A stretch of 64,000 nt of DNA, taken from the NCBI GenBank assembly GCA_012064385.1, contig QRDG01000414.1, forward strand, positions 372,001 through 436,000. Direction: 5' to 3'. A model generated the notes under the pieces. That model did not search any database. It saw only the letters and a program-made list of their open reading frames with translations, and was not told the origin of the DNA. Source of the DNA: Puccinellia tenuiflora. Taxonomy: Eukaryota > Streptophyta > Magnoliopsida > Poales > Poaceae. Every line of letters begins with the position of its first letter. The first letter of the stretch is position 1. Of the stretch, positions 34,802 to 45,357 are shown piece by piece. A program made the translations under genes and the position numbers.

Positions 34802-36678
34802 GCTTACAGGTGACCGAGGCACTTCGTCAACCTGTGGGGACTGATGGTACGTTAGTCGCTACTTCCACATCTGCGACAATTCTAGCTACAGGGCCAAACG
34901 TGGCACCTATGGCTGTTGACACTACTCAAGGTGAGAATCTGAAGGATGGAAGAGATGGGCAAGAGGAGGACATGAATGAACAGGGGGAGGACGATAATGG
35001 TGCTTCAAAGAAAGGCAAGAAGTCTCGTTGTTTCCGATGTGGTGTCCAGGGACATCTTGGCCCTGATTGTATAGCTGAGGTGTGCGATTATTGTGAGAAG
35101 ACTGATCATGAGTCTGAGGTGTGTCCGTTGCTTTCGGCTCCGAAACCTCAGGTCATTATGCATGGGCTGATCGATGAGGGTTTGATGTTTTACGAGACAC
35201 CACTCTCTGATTCGTACGTCCAAAAATTGACAATGTCCGTTTAGCTAGTCTGGTGGTCAAAGGAGGCGAACTTACCATCCCAAAAGCTTGTTGCTCAACT
35301 TCATAGATTGGTGCCGACAGATCATTTTCGTTGGGATGTGCAGCAAGTTGATCACAATGTGTTCAAGGTTGTATTTCCGTCGAAAGTGGACTTGAACGTA
35401 TGAAGGTGTTTCGTGCTTTTAGGGTTCCTAACAATACCTGCGAGTTCACTGTTGATTCTTGGGCTGCAAAGTTGATTCCTTTACATTTGTTACTTGAATA
35501 CTGGATTGGGGTTTTTGGTATACCAACTCGTCACATGGGATATTTTCTAGCGATGTGGAGTTTGGGGTCGCTTTTTGGTAAAACTTTAAAGGTGGACATG
35601 AAATATACAAGGAAACATGGGGTACTACAAATTCTTGTTGGCTGTATCGATTACTTAAGAATCCCAAGCAGATGGTCCTTGTTTATTAAGGACGGTTTCT
35701 ATAAACAAAGGTTTGTGGTGGAGAACCCAGCTGTTGATGATGGTGATGAGGAGATGCCGGATAAGGGGGAGAATGATGACAAGGACAAAGATCCAGAAGA
35801 TGAGAACAAGGGGAAAGAGAATGAGTCACAGGAGGGTAATTCTCAGAATAGCAACACAACTAGCAAAGACAAGGACCAAGGTTCCAAGGATGTGAGTAAA
35901 GAGTCTCTTTCGGGAGCATCCGGAAAAAAGGACGGGGCAACTGACTCGAGCAAACCAACAACTTTGAGTTCGCGAGTGATCTTATCTCTTTTAGTCAAAA
36001 AGGTCTTCTCACAGGCTCGCCAACAGTGTCTGGATGAGGTCCATCGAAATGCTTGCGATGCTAAACTAGTTGCACCTCAAACAAATGTTGACACTGCTGT
36101 CATGACAGAAAATGCTCAAATCCCTGTCGCGGCAGAGAATGTGCAAGTTGCTGTCGAGGCAGATTTTTCGCCATTTTCTGCTGCCGAGTCAGAGAATTGG
36201 ACGGTTTTTGCTGCCGCGACAGAGACTTCAGGAAACTCGTTGAACAATTTGATCAACAATCATGGTGACTATACGGAGCAGCTGATCTCTCCTTTGGCTC
36301 CGATCAATTTGGAGGTGCAACATGTGATAACAAAGGATGCTGCTGTGGGATTTGTAACACCGACTCGTCAAGCCGCAGTGCATGCGGATCCAGAAGGGGT
36401 CTTGTCGTAGGGGCCTTTCTTGGTCCCTTCTGCTACGAAGAAGAGTTCTACCTCCTATGCCCATCAGTCAGGCGGGCTGATAATGGGGGGAGGACAAGGA
36501 CGCGAGGTACTGCATCGAGGGAGGAGGTGATCGCATTTGGAGGGATGCCGGAGATGTCCGAGACCGAGGTGCGGTCAAGCAGCCGTCTTCGCGCCCAGCC
36601 TAATGCAGACATGCATTCTTTGGAGCGGGCGATGTTGCTCACAGAGCGTCGTCGTACGCCCATACCTGCAGGTACTAA
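34802..36678 (+). pseudogene. LINE ORF1, middle part with two zinc knuckles
   Basis: Two CCHC knuckles stand in tandem at about 35030-35130: CFRCGVQGHLGPDC and CDYCEKTDHESEVC. An interruption at 35242-35400 shifts frame. A DUF4283-type segment follows (35400-35730; FGIPTRHMGYFLAMWSLGSL and LKVDMKYTRKHGVLQILVG), typical of nucleic-acid-binding ORF1 proteins of plant LINEs. A long acidic, Lys/Asp/Glu/Ser-rich linker runs to 36410, where there is an in-frame stop. Coding-like sequence without a single frame continues to 36678, where the Harbinger-type element is inserted. Confidence 0.68.
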
Positions 36679-37744
36679 GGGTGTGTTTGGTTGAGTGGTT
36701 ATGAAAAAATGGTTATGGGCACCCCCAACCACCTGGTTGGTGGTAACCATTTTTTTGTTTGGTTGAGTGAATAAAATGTGGTTAGGGGTAGCCATATTTC
36801 TGTTTGGTTTGAAGGATGAAAGTTGGATGGGGTGATATGGTCACCTCACTCAAATTGAATTCATATTTTGACCGCATATCCCAAAACGAATGAACAACAA
36901 AAGCTCCAATATCACACTTTAATAATGTACCAAATATTACATAGTCAATTTGCAAATAGTATATGCCATAGTGTCATATCTCCTTCAAATCAGGTGGGAA
37001 AAATCAAAGGATCTAGCTAGCTAACTTTGTCTACTAATCAATCTTTTCAGCCACGCACTGCAGGCCTGCAGCCATCGGATCAAGCTAGCTTTCTGTGCTA
37101 ATTAGACTAATATCTTTACAACGAGTAGCGACGCACTGCATCCATGGACCAGCAGCCAGCCGTGCAGCCGTGCGCCGGTGCGCACCCTCAGTTTGCCGCT
37201 GCGCGTGTCCAGCAGGGTGCAGCCCGTCGCCCCCGAAGCCGCGCACGCCGTGCGTGTCCTGCAGCCCGCCGCCGCGCGCCCTGCTGCCATGGACGGGTGT
37301 CCATCCCCTTGCAAACGCCGCCGCGAGCGCAGTGAGAGAGATAGAGGATAGGAGCTTACCTCGGTTGGGTTGGCGGCGGTCGCCGGCGTTCCCCGAAATC
37401 TTGGCCGTGGTGCTCGATTTGACGATTTGCTGCCTGCCGCCAGCAATTTTTTGTACTGGGGAGAAGAACTAGGGATACAAGAGATGGGTTTCCAGCCGTT
37501 TTTCTTTTCGCAGAGACGGTGAGAACAGAAAAAACGTTTCGGAGGTGATTATAGCAGGTTGCCCGTGGGTGGTTCAAGCCAACCAGCACATTTGTGATGG
37601 ATGAGCTCAACCAGCGTTTAGAGGGAATCTGCTGAAAATCTGGTTACCCTCAACCATGAAACACTACGAACCAAACACATGGTAACCACCTAAAAACTGG
37701 ATACCACTACCACTTGAGGGATAGCCTCCCAACCAAACACACCC
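36679..37744. mobile_element. Tourist/PIF-Harbinger-type non-autonomous element
   Basis: 1066 bp bounded by inverted repeats GGGTGTGTTTGGTTG at both ends and flanked by TAA (36676-36678 and 37745-37747). The 3-bp TAA/TTA target and the GGGTGTGTTTGG-type terminus are those of grass Tourist/Harbinger elements. Subterminal sequence is also partly inverted (ggtaacca / tggttacc types). The centre (about 37110-37330) is strikingly GC-rich compared with the AT-rich flanks. No transposase is encoded. Confidence 0.85.
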
Positions 37745-37747
37745 TAA

Positions 37748-38135
37748 GTCACAGTCCAAGTTCTCTTTTTTCTCGCTGCCTGATCATAATATAGTAGATA
37801 GAGCTGAGCGACTATGGGTTGCTTTGGGTAATACTTTAGAGCAGAAGCTTGCTTCGGTTTCAACTGTCAAAGAAATAGAGAAATCTAGATCCATAAAGTA
37901 TCTTAAGAATAATATGCAGCCTATGGAGGAGGGTGATGAGAATAGTTTAGTGGTAAGACGGGCAACAAATTTAGGTGAAGATCCTATTGATGATGATGAG
38001 AATAATGCGGGAGATCATACGAATCTCCTTATTCGTGATATGTTTAAGACCACACGTGGTAGGAAAAAAAAGGGGACATCATCAAAACTCAAAGTTAGGA
38101 GAAGTGTTGGGCTTAAATTACTTAATGAAAATTAA
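37748..38135 (+). pseudogene. LINE ORF1, C-terminal part
   Basis: Basic/acidic tail with GRKKKGTSSKLKVRRSVGLK near the end. It stops at 38135, one base before the ORF2 ATG at 38137. Such close spacing fits the bicistronic layout of plant L1 elements. Confidence 0.6.
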
Positions 38136-38136
38136 A

Positions 38137-39978
38137 ATGAAAGGCATGATTTGGAACAGCGATGGTTTTGGGGATATTGGAAAACATCTAACGGTTCACG
38201 AGATGGTTAAAGAACAGAAATTGGATTTTGTGGCCCTTTTAGAGACGGGTAGATCATCTTTTGCTGCACCTTGTCTCCAAAATTTGGCTGGGGGTTTAGA
38301 CTTTTTGTGGATTTGTCTCCCACCTCATGGATGGTCAGGGGGCATACTGGTTGGTATAAATAACTTCAATCTCTCGGTGCAAAAAGTGGTGACAGGAGAT
38401 TTTTGTGTCAAAATTCATATTAAAAATAAGAATGACGGTTTTTTGTGGTTTCTAGTGGTAGTCTATGGGGCTGCTCAAGAATCTAATAAACCGGATTTTT
38501 TAGCAGAATTAGTTTGAATTTGTGAGGCTGAAACACTACCCATGTTGGTAGGTGGAGATTTCAATATTATTAGGTGACTAGAGGAGAAAAACAATGCGAA
38601 TTTTGACATAAGATGGCCTTTTGTTTTCAATGCAATTATTGAGAGTCTCGACCTTAAAGAATTAGAGCTTTCGGGCCGGCAATTTACTTGCTCTAGTAGA
38701 CGGGACACGCCAACGTACGAGAAGTTGGATCGTTTTTTGGTTAGCATCGAGTGGGAACAAAAATTTCCTTTGGTCACTGTGCATGCGCTGACCCGTGCGG
38801 GGTCGGACCACACACCTCTTATAATTGATTCCGGAGAACAAGCACATATTGGCAATAAAAACCATTTCTCTTTTGAGTTGTCTTGGTTGCGTAGAGATGA
38901 TTTTTATGACATAGTTTGCCGAGAATGGAAGTTAGTTACAAAGGGCTCGTCGCCGTTGGAGAAATGGCAGAACAAAATTCGACATTGGCGCCAATTTCTT
39001 AGGGGACGGGCAAAGAATTAAGTGGTGATTACAAGCAGCTAAAAGAAAAATTGTGTAAATTAATAGATGAATCGGATATTAAGGCCGAATCTGTACTTCT
39101 AAGTGTAGCTGAACAAACTGGTAAGAAGGAGGCTGATGAGTGTCTTGCGAAACTAAAACGAGATGAGGAATCAAAATGGGCCCACTGTGCAAAGGTAAAA
39201 CACATCGAAGAAGGGGGGATAATACTAGATATTTTCACCTAATTGCTAATGGGAAACATAGGAAGAAACGAATTTTTCAACTTGAACAAGATGAGGGGAA
39301 GATAGTGGGGGATTCTAACCTTAGGGTGTATATCTCCGAATTTTATAAAAAAATTGTTTGGTGCACCGGCACCCAACTATTTTACTTTGAATGAGGAGAG
39401 AAAAAAGGATATGGCTCAAATATCACCCGAACAAAATGACATCTTAACTTCTCCCATTACGGAGGAAGAAGTTTTGATGCTATATCGCGCATGGAACATA
39501 ACAAAGCTCCAGGACCAGACGGGTTTCCTGCTGAGTTTTACCAAAACATTTGGGAATTAATCAAGGTGGACCTGATGGCGATGTTTGTACAGTTATAGAC
39601 GGGTGACCTTCCTTTATACAGACTTAACTTTGGTGTGATCACTCTTCTTCCTAAGAAAGAAGATGCGAGTCGAATTGAGCAATATAGACCCATTTGTTTA
39701 CTTAATGTGAGTTTTAAAATATTTACTAAGGTGGGAACCAATCGGACAATGTCAATTGCGGACAAAGTTGCCAGGCCCACTCAATCAGCTTTTATGCCTG
39801 GACGTAATATTTGAGAGGGAGTAGTGATTTTACATGAAACTATACACGAGTTGTATAGAAAGAAATTAGATGGTCTCTTGTTCAAAATTGATTTTCAGAA
39901 GGCCTATGACAAAGTTAAATTGTCTTTCTTTCAACAAGCTTTACGGATGAAGGGATTTGCACCTGGGTGGTGTGAATT
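38137..39978 (+). pseudogene. LINE ORF2, endonuclease and first half of reverse transcriptase
   Basis: The apurinic-type endonuclease opens with MKGMIWNSDGFGDIGKH (38137); LVGGDFNIIR (near 38550) and AGSDHTPLII (near 38800) are its conserved blocks. Stops lie near 38515 and 38574, with frame changes around 39020-39240. RT motifs follow in several frames: HNKAPGPDG-like near 39500, EQYRPICLLNV (39680), and FKIDFQKAYDKVK (39880). The reading is cut at GAATT (39974-39978) by Tat-like element 2 and resumes at 59876. Confidence 0.78.
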
Positions 39979-40942
39979 TGTTGTGTCTTGGATCACGGAC
40001 ACCGGGAGTAAAGGATACCCCCTTTTTAAATTCGGTATGGGGCGCGAAGGCGGCTGAGAAACGTCTTCCGCCGGGAGGACTTCGTCTACGCCTTAGATCT
40101 ACGTACTAGCAAGCAACGCAAAGACATAAGGAGTTACCCAGATTCGGGCCGCCTGGAGGCTAACAGCCCTACTCCTGCATGTCTGGATTGACTGGTATAT
40201 CATGGTGTAGCTTTACAAGGGTGGTTGTGGGTGCCAACCCGGGAGGTGTCGGCTAGAGGTTGAAGACGAGAAGATCGTGACCCGTAAGAGATCACCTCTC
40301 GCCTATGCTACTCTTCGTCTGGTGCGCTACCTAGTCTAGCCTCCAACTCTCTGGAAAATCGGTCCTTTCCCTCCAGTACCTTGGTCCTCCTTTTATAGGC
40401 TAAGGGGATCCCACGGGTGCACCTTTGGGGGCGGAGGGGTTTTGGCGGGAAAACCCCTCCGGGTTCTTCTTCGGGGGTGACGTGGCTTCTTCTCGTCCAA
40501 GTATTCTTCTGAGGGGGGTTAGGTGTGGTTGCCCACCTTTTGCAGGGCGGATGGACAGAAGCTGACACCTTTTCCGATCCTGTCCCCCCACGGTGCCTCC
40601 ATCTTCTTGGCGCCCAAGTCTTCTAGGAGCTTCCAGCCGGAGCTGGCAAGCCTATCCTCTTCGCGTGTGCGGAGGTGGGATCCCGAGGATGAGCCTGGCC
40701 TCCTGCCGGGCACCGGGGTCCCCGGGACCTCCGCGTCATCTGACGGGTTGAAGGCGGCCCCGGAAGGTCCCCTGGTCCTTAGCCGTGGTTGTCGATGACA
40801 TGCTTGCCTAGTCGCCGTGGGGCAGATGGGGGGCCCATCTGCCAGTCTTGAACCTTGGCCTTGTTAGCTTTCTTGGTGGGCCCACAGGTGGTGGACCCAC
40901 TTTGATCGCATCAGGGGAACCCAGTGTTCCACTGTTGCGACA
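39979..40942 (-). repeat. 3' LTR of Tat-like element 2
   Basis: 964 bp, TGTTGTGTCTTGG to TTGCGACA on the plus strand. A minus-strand TATA-like box cctataaaagg sits at 40389-40399. The polypurine tract (cctgggggctac on the minus strand) is directly to the right. Confidence 0.9.
40389..40399 (-). promoter_or_regulatory. TATA-like box in the LTR
   Basis: Minus strand cctataaaagg. The same motif occurs at 59318-59328 in the 5' LTR, where it would drive the genomic RNA. Confidence 0.55.
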
Positions 40943-41243
40943 GTAGCCCCCAGGCATAGTCCCGGCGGCCAGGTCCTTCTGCTACCGGGGTTATGACCAA
41001 AAAAGTCAAAGTGGGTCTCCGGCGTCAGGTCTTGATCGTCCTGTCCCATCCTCCAGGGAGTAGAAGCTTGGAGTTATCCGCTTGGGGGAATGACTGCGCC
41101 TGCCTCCTCGATTCTCGAAAGCGGAGAAGGCGAGGTGTCGGTTGTTGAAAGTGCAACTGGGCCTTCTTAAAGGCAGGGGTGTCCCTCAAAATCTTCAATC
41201 GTCTTCGTTCCTCTTCCAGCCCCAACCCTCCGCATAACCGAGC
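40943..41243. other. Polypurine tract and upstream region of the antisense B3-like gene
   Basis: Begins with the PPT complement (tagcccccagg). The rest, about 290 bp, has no recognised coding content and would hold the promoter and leader of the plus-strand gene starting at 41250. No clear TATA box was seen. Confidence 0.45.
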
Positions 41244-41249
41244 GTGTCG

Positions 41250-42095
41250 ATGGCGGGAGCTAGGAGAGGAGTTGGCCACCCCCGCTCTTCCTCAGCGGTG
41301 ACAAAGGTGGCCACCGGAAGCCGTGGGAGGGCTGGCTCCCGAGGTCGAGCGGGGCGCGGTCGCGGCGGTGGCCGCGGCCATGGTCGAGGTCATGGAAGCC
41401 GTGGCCGTGGAGGTCGTGGGGCGGGAGGCTCTCTATACCCACCCCCGCGGAGTACGAACCACACTGGCTTCCCTCCATTCGAGTTCGTCGTAGATCTAGA
41501 TAGGAGGATGCGCAGCCGGCTCCATCTGCCGGACTCCTTTGCAGAGGCGGTGGACACGGACGGCGAACGGCCCACCGGTTACTGGCTGTAGGTCGACGGC
41601 TGCCCCAACAGCCCCTCATGGGTCGAAGTGGAGTACATCGTCGACGGCCTCATGCTCCTGGGCAGGGGATGGAAAGCGTTTGCGCACTCCCGTCACCTCA
41701 CCTGGGGGCAGTACTTGGCGTTCGAGTACGACGGAGACAAGACGCTCTCCGTGAAGATCTTCCGTGCCGACGGGGGACACGAGGACTGTTGCGTGGAGAG
41801 TGACAGCAGCAGCCATAGCAGCTGCTACCATAGTTGTCAGAATCATGATTCTACTATGAGATTCTACGACTTTATGACCCAAATTGAGCCGAACGTTTCT
41901 ACGATTCTATTAAGTAGAATCTTAGATTTACGATTCTGAAAGCTATGATCCTACGATTTGCGATCCTACCATAGAGGATCCGATCCGACTCAGAATCACG
42001 ATTCTGACAACTTTGGCTGCTACGACGAGGAGGACGAGGATGAGGATGAAGAAGACTCCGTCCACGTCAAGGTCAAGAGGAGGCCGCTCCCCTAA
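41250..42095 (+). pseudogene. B3-domain-like gene, antisense within Tat-like element 2
   Basis: Plus-strand reading, opposite to the element. ATG at 41250 (MAGARRGVGHPRSSS), then a Gly/Arg-rich segment (41330-41430) and a domain from about 41470 to 41790 with the layout of plant B3 DNA-binding domains: FEFVVDLDRRMRSRLHLPDS, GLMLLGRGWKAFAHSRHL, and GQYLAFEYDGDKTLSVKIF. An acidic tail follows and the stop is at 42093-42095. Two defects: an in-frame TAG at 41589-41591, and a 187-bp MITE with 8-bp duplication (195 bp, a multiple of three) after the B3 domain. B3 proteins are plant transcription factors binding DNA through a beta-barrel. Whether this is a captured host gene or a normal part of this family is unknown. 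Confidence 0.7.
41829..42015. mobile_element. hAT-type MITE inside the B3-like gene
   Basis: 187 bp with inverted ends CATAGTTGTCAGAATC / complement CAAAGTTGTCAGAATC, flanked by an 8-bp duplication GCTGCTAC (41821-41828 and 42016-42023). Internal repeats of gattct / agaatc. The size and 8-bp target point to the hAT group. Confidence 0.82.
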
Positions 42096-42503
42096 GGACG
42101 TGAGGGACGGCACCAAGGCAGTGCCCCCGAAGATGTCCGTGACCTCCTTCTTGGCGGCCTCGTCGACGTACTTCTGGAAGTAACGCCCTCTGTTGCGCGG
42201 CGGTACTCCCCGTTTGCATGGGGACCAACCATTCCTTGTAAAAAAGTAGGTCCTTTTGTAGATCTTGAGATGACGAAACGCTTGTACCCTTGTCGTCACT
42301 TGGCCTTCGAGTTGAATTGGTGTGAATGAGAACAGTTTTTTTGCAAAACGTGCCCTGATCACAGCACCAGTTGTTCCGTCGAGGGGCAAGCGGGGAATGA
42401 AAGGCCTATAAAAGGCTCTCCAGCCCCCAGCTCCTCAGCATCTTCTGGTTCACTTCTCTTTCTTGATCCTTGCTCTCCCTACCCCTCCATAGATCGTAGA
42501 GCA
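42096..42503 (+). promoter_or_regulatory. Promoter and leader of the second antisense gene
   Basis: TATA box tataaaag at 42407-42414 in a GC-rich context, 90 bp upstream of the ATG at 42504, with a pyrimidine-rich leader (42440-42490). The left half may be the 3' UTR of the B3-like gene. Confidence 0.5.
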
Positions 42504-42972
42504 ATGTCTGGGGACGCAGAGATGTCCTTTTCAAGGACGTCGATGGCGGCATCCATGCATCTGGGAGCGGCGGAGGCACCCAGGGGTGCTGGGGCCCGTG
42601 CCGCTGGAGAGGAAGACGAGGTGGTGTCGCGCTTGGCCCTTGCCATGGGTGTCTCGCGCTTGGCGACCATTTCTGGTCCCGCAGCCCAGGAAGAGGCCCG
42701 GGTGCGCGCCCTTCGAAGGGCTCAGCTTTTGGCGGCCTTGAAGGAGAAAACCGCAGGGATCCCGGGGGCATTTGTGCTCTGGGCCGAGCTCGAAGCCATT
42801 GAGCGGGTAAGCATCGTGGCTCCTTCGACCTCCCGCTCTTCTAGGGCCTGGTCTAGATCCTGACCAATTTTTCCCTTTGTCATAGGCGGACGACAACGCC
42901 ATGAGCGAGGTGGCGGCCGAGGTGCTCTCCCCGCTTCGCTGCCTGGCGCCCGGACCCGTTGGGAGGCCATGA
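42504..42972 (+). CDS. Two-exon small antisense gene (130 aa, unknown)
   Basis: Exon 1 is 42504-42806, intron 42807-42885 (79 bases, donor GTAAGC, acceptor CATAG), exon 2 42886-42972, with phases in register and a TGA stop. The predicted protein is Ala/Arg/Glu-rich and probably helical (EEARVRALRRAQLLAALKEK), without a domain I recognise. A TATA box stands 90 bp upstream and plant-like end signals (tgtaaattc repeats near 43130-43160) follow. It lies antisense to Tat-like element 2 between integrase and 3' LTR, like the six-exon gene in element 1. Confidence 0.5.
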
Positions 42973-43994
42973 GATGCCTGAAAATCCTTCCGGGTTCCCT
43001 CCCTTTCCCCAAGCGTCCCCGGGAATCGAGAGTTCTCCCGTTAGGCATGAAGAAAACAAGGGCCCATAGCTAGGAGATTTAGCTCCGAGCTGGCCTTAGC
43101 AGCATAGGCTTAAGTAGTTGCGGAACCGAATGTAAATTCAGAAGTGTAATTCAGAATGTAAATTCGGATGAATGCAACCCTAGACTCAACTCCCGGGGTC
43201 ATTTCCCAAATCTTCCTTTGCACTAACGCGCTGTCGGGTTTTCAGAGGAGGCCTCTTAGGTGCCAAGCACTCTACCTCTGCGCGATAGATGTACCCCTAA
43301 GTAGGACAATACCTTCCGAGATTCCTTCTCCACTGTCCTCGGGTACTAGGCCAGAGGGAAACGGACTGTTCGCCGGGGTGGAGCATACCCCCGCAAAGGC
43401 CCTCATCAACCGTCAAGCATGCGCAGGTCGATGGTATATTGACTCCGAGCGAGATGTTATGCCTAAGTGCAGGATGCAGATGCAAGGACTCAGCTGTTTT
43501 CCTGCCGTGTCCTCGATCCATCCCGTCCTTCCCGGGTACCCAGCTCCTTGGTCGCGCTCCGCCGCCTGATCCTATCTTGGGAAGGAGCTGCACATAGAAA
43601 ACTTTCAGTAGGAAAAGAATGGACCCTCTCTCCTACCATGCTAGCGCGTTATCCGAAGCAAACCGCAAGCACAGTTGATAGTGCATTTCTGTGGTGAATT
43701 TCGTCTCACCACAACACTGCCTGATTCCTCCTTTCCGCGGCAGTAAGGCACGATCAGGCGGCAGTGCCTGTCCGTGAGGCCACTCGCGGCGCTTCAACCC
43801 ATCATCCACTGGCACATATCATCCCCTGCTTACGGGCTGCTAAGGATAACACGCTTTCATGCAAGAATTGAGGCTCATGAAATTGAAATCACTTATCTTT
43901 TATTTCCTTAGAGAGGATTCTTACACCCTTTTACAGAACACTAGCCCCCACGGCATGCTTTAACGGATCCGACGTTTGCAATTCATGTTCGTAA
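42973..43994. other. Non-coding 3' region of Tat-like element 2
   Basis: About 1 kb without supported coding sequence on either strand; the open frames at 43168-43569 and 43467-43697 have no domain. It holds the likely ends of the integrase transcript and of the antisense gene. Confidence 0.5.
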
Positions 43995-45352
43995 TCAGGG
44001 GTAGAATTTGCGAAGATTCTCGATGTTCCAGGCGTTGCCCTCCGGCCTGCCTTTCTTGTCCTCCAGGTACACCGCTCCGGGTTTCAAGGTATGAGTGACC
44101 CGGTAGGGTCCTTCCCTCTTGGATGCCATTTTGTTCAGGCCTTCCATTTTTTGCCTCTTGCAGAGCACCAGGTCTCCGGGTTGCAGCTCCCGCGAGCAAA
44201 CATGACGACTGTGGTATTGGCGGAGTCCTTGCTGGTACCGAGCTGACCGTAAGGAAGCCTGGCACCTACTCTCTTCCAGCTGGTTTATGTCATCGATCCT
44301 TCGCTCTTCTTGTGTGTTCTCATCATAGGAGAGCACCCGGGGTGATCCGTATTTCAGTTCTGATGGCAGTACAGCTTCAGCTCCATAGACGAGGAAGAAA
44401 GGTGTCTCTCCAGTGGCTCTGCTTGATGTTGTTCTGAGGGACCACAGTACACTTGGCAGGTGATCAATCCATTTTTCCCTTTGTTCTCCAACTTGTCAAA
44501 GGCTTTGGTCTTCAATCCCTTGAGAACTTCTGCATTTGCTCGTTCCACTTGCCCGTTGCTTCTTGGGTAGGATACCGAGGTGAAACACACCTTGATACCC
44601 ATTTCTTCACAGAAGTTGAGGAAGAATCGACTGGTGAACTGAGTGCCATTGTCGGTGATGATTCTGTTTGGAACTCCGAAGCGGTAGACGATCCCCTCGA
44701 TGAACTTGATGGCAGCCTGAGCCGTCTGGCATGGTACTGGCATCACCTCTACCCATTTTGTCAACTTGTCGATTGCCACAAACAGGTATTCGTGTTCTCC
44801 CATAGATTTTGGCATTTTGCCGACGATTTCCAGCCCCTAGACCGCGAACGGCCAGGAGATTGGTATCGGCTGCAGCGCTTGAGCCGGCTGGTGCGTGTTC
44901 ATCGTGTAGTACTGGCAGGCTTCGCACGTCTTGACTAGCTGCTCCGCGTCGTGAAGAACTGTTGGCCAGTAGAATCCTTGGCGGACGACCTTCCCCGCCA
45001 GTGACCTCGATGCCACGTGACTCGAGCATGTCCCCTTGTGTATGTCCTTCAGCAGTTCTTGGCCTTGCTCTTGTGCTATGCATCGCAGTTTGACTCCGTT
45101 CTCGCGTCATCTGTAGAGCTCGCCGTCAATTAAGACGTAGAGCTTGGCTTGGCGGGCCACCCGCTCGGCCTCGTGGTCATCCTCCGAGAGGGCGTGCTCC
45201 ACCATGTACTTGACGATGTCCTGGGCCCAGGGTGGGTGGGTTCGTTCCACTGGCAGTACCATCTGGTCTGGAAGAAGCAAAGCTTCTCCCACCGTGGGCA
45301 CTGCCGGGTCTTGAGCTTCTGGGCTGGCTACTCGTGTTGTCGGTGTAGAAGG
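43995..45352 (-). pseudogene. pol: Integrase of Tat-like element 2
   Basis: From the Athila insertion leftwards: the linker before integrase (45352-45110; KLYVLIDGELYR), a TGA stop at 45107-45109, a His/Cys finger region (about 45060-44900), a TAG where Trp of the FAV-W-GL motif should be (about 44838), and the DDE core with IITDNGTQF and SYPRSNGQVERAN (44815-44480). A frameshift near 44480 leads to the C-terminal part ending WNIENLRKFYP at 43995. It matches the integrase of Tat-like element 1 in layout, including the same mutated Trp codon. Confidence 0.82.
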
Positions 45353-45357
45353 GTTGC

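Noticed and set aside
37095..37472. 125-codon frame in the Harbinger-type element
   Set aside because: GC-rich low-complexity translation with no domain, and an equally long frame on the other strand.
43168..43569. Possible further antisense gene after 42972
   Set aside because: No domain, no promoter motif and no conserved splice sites; the stretch looks like untranslated 3' sequence.
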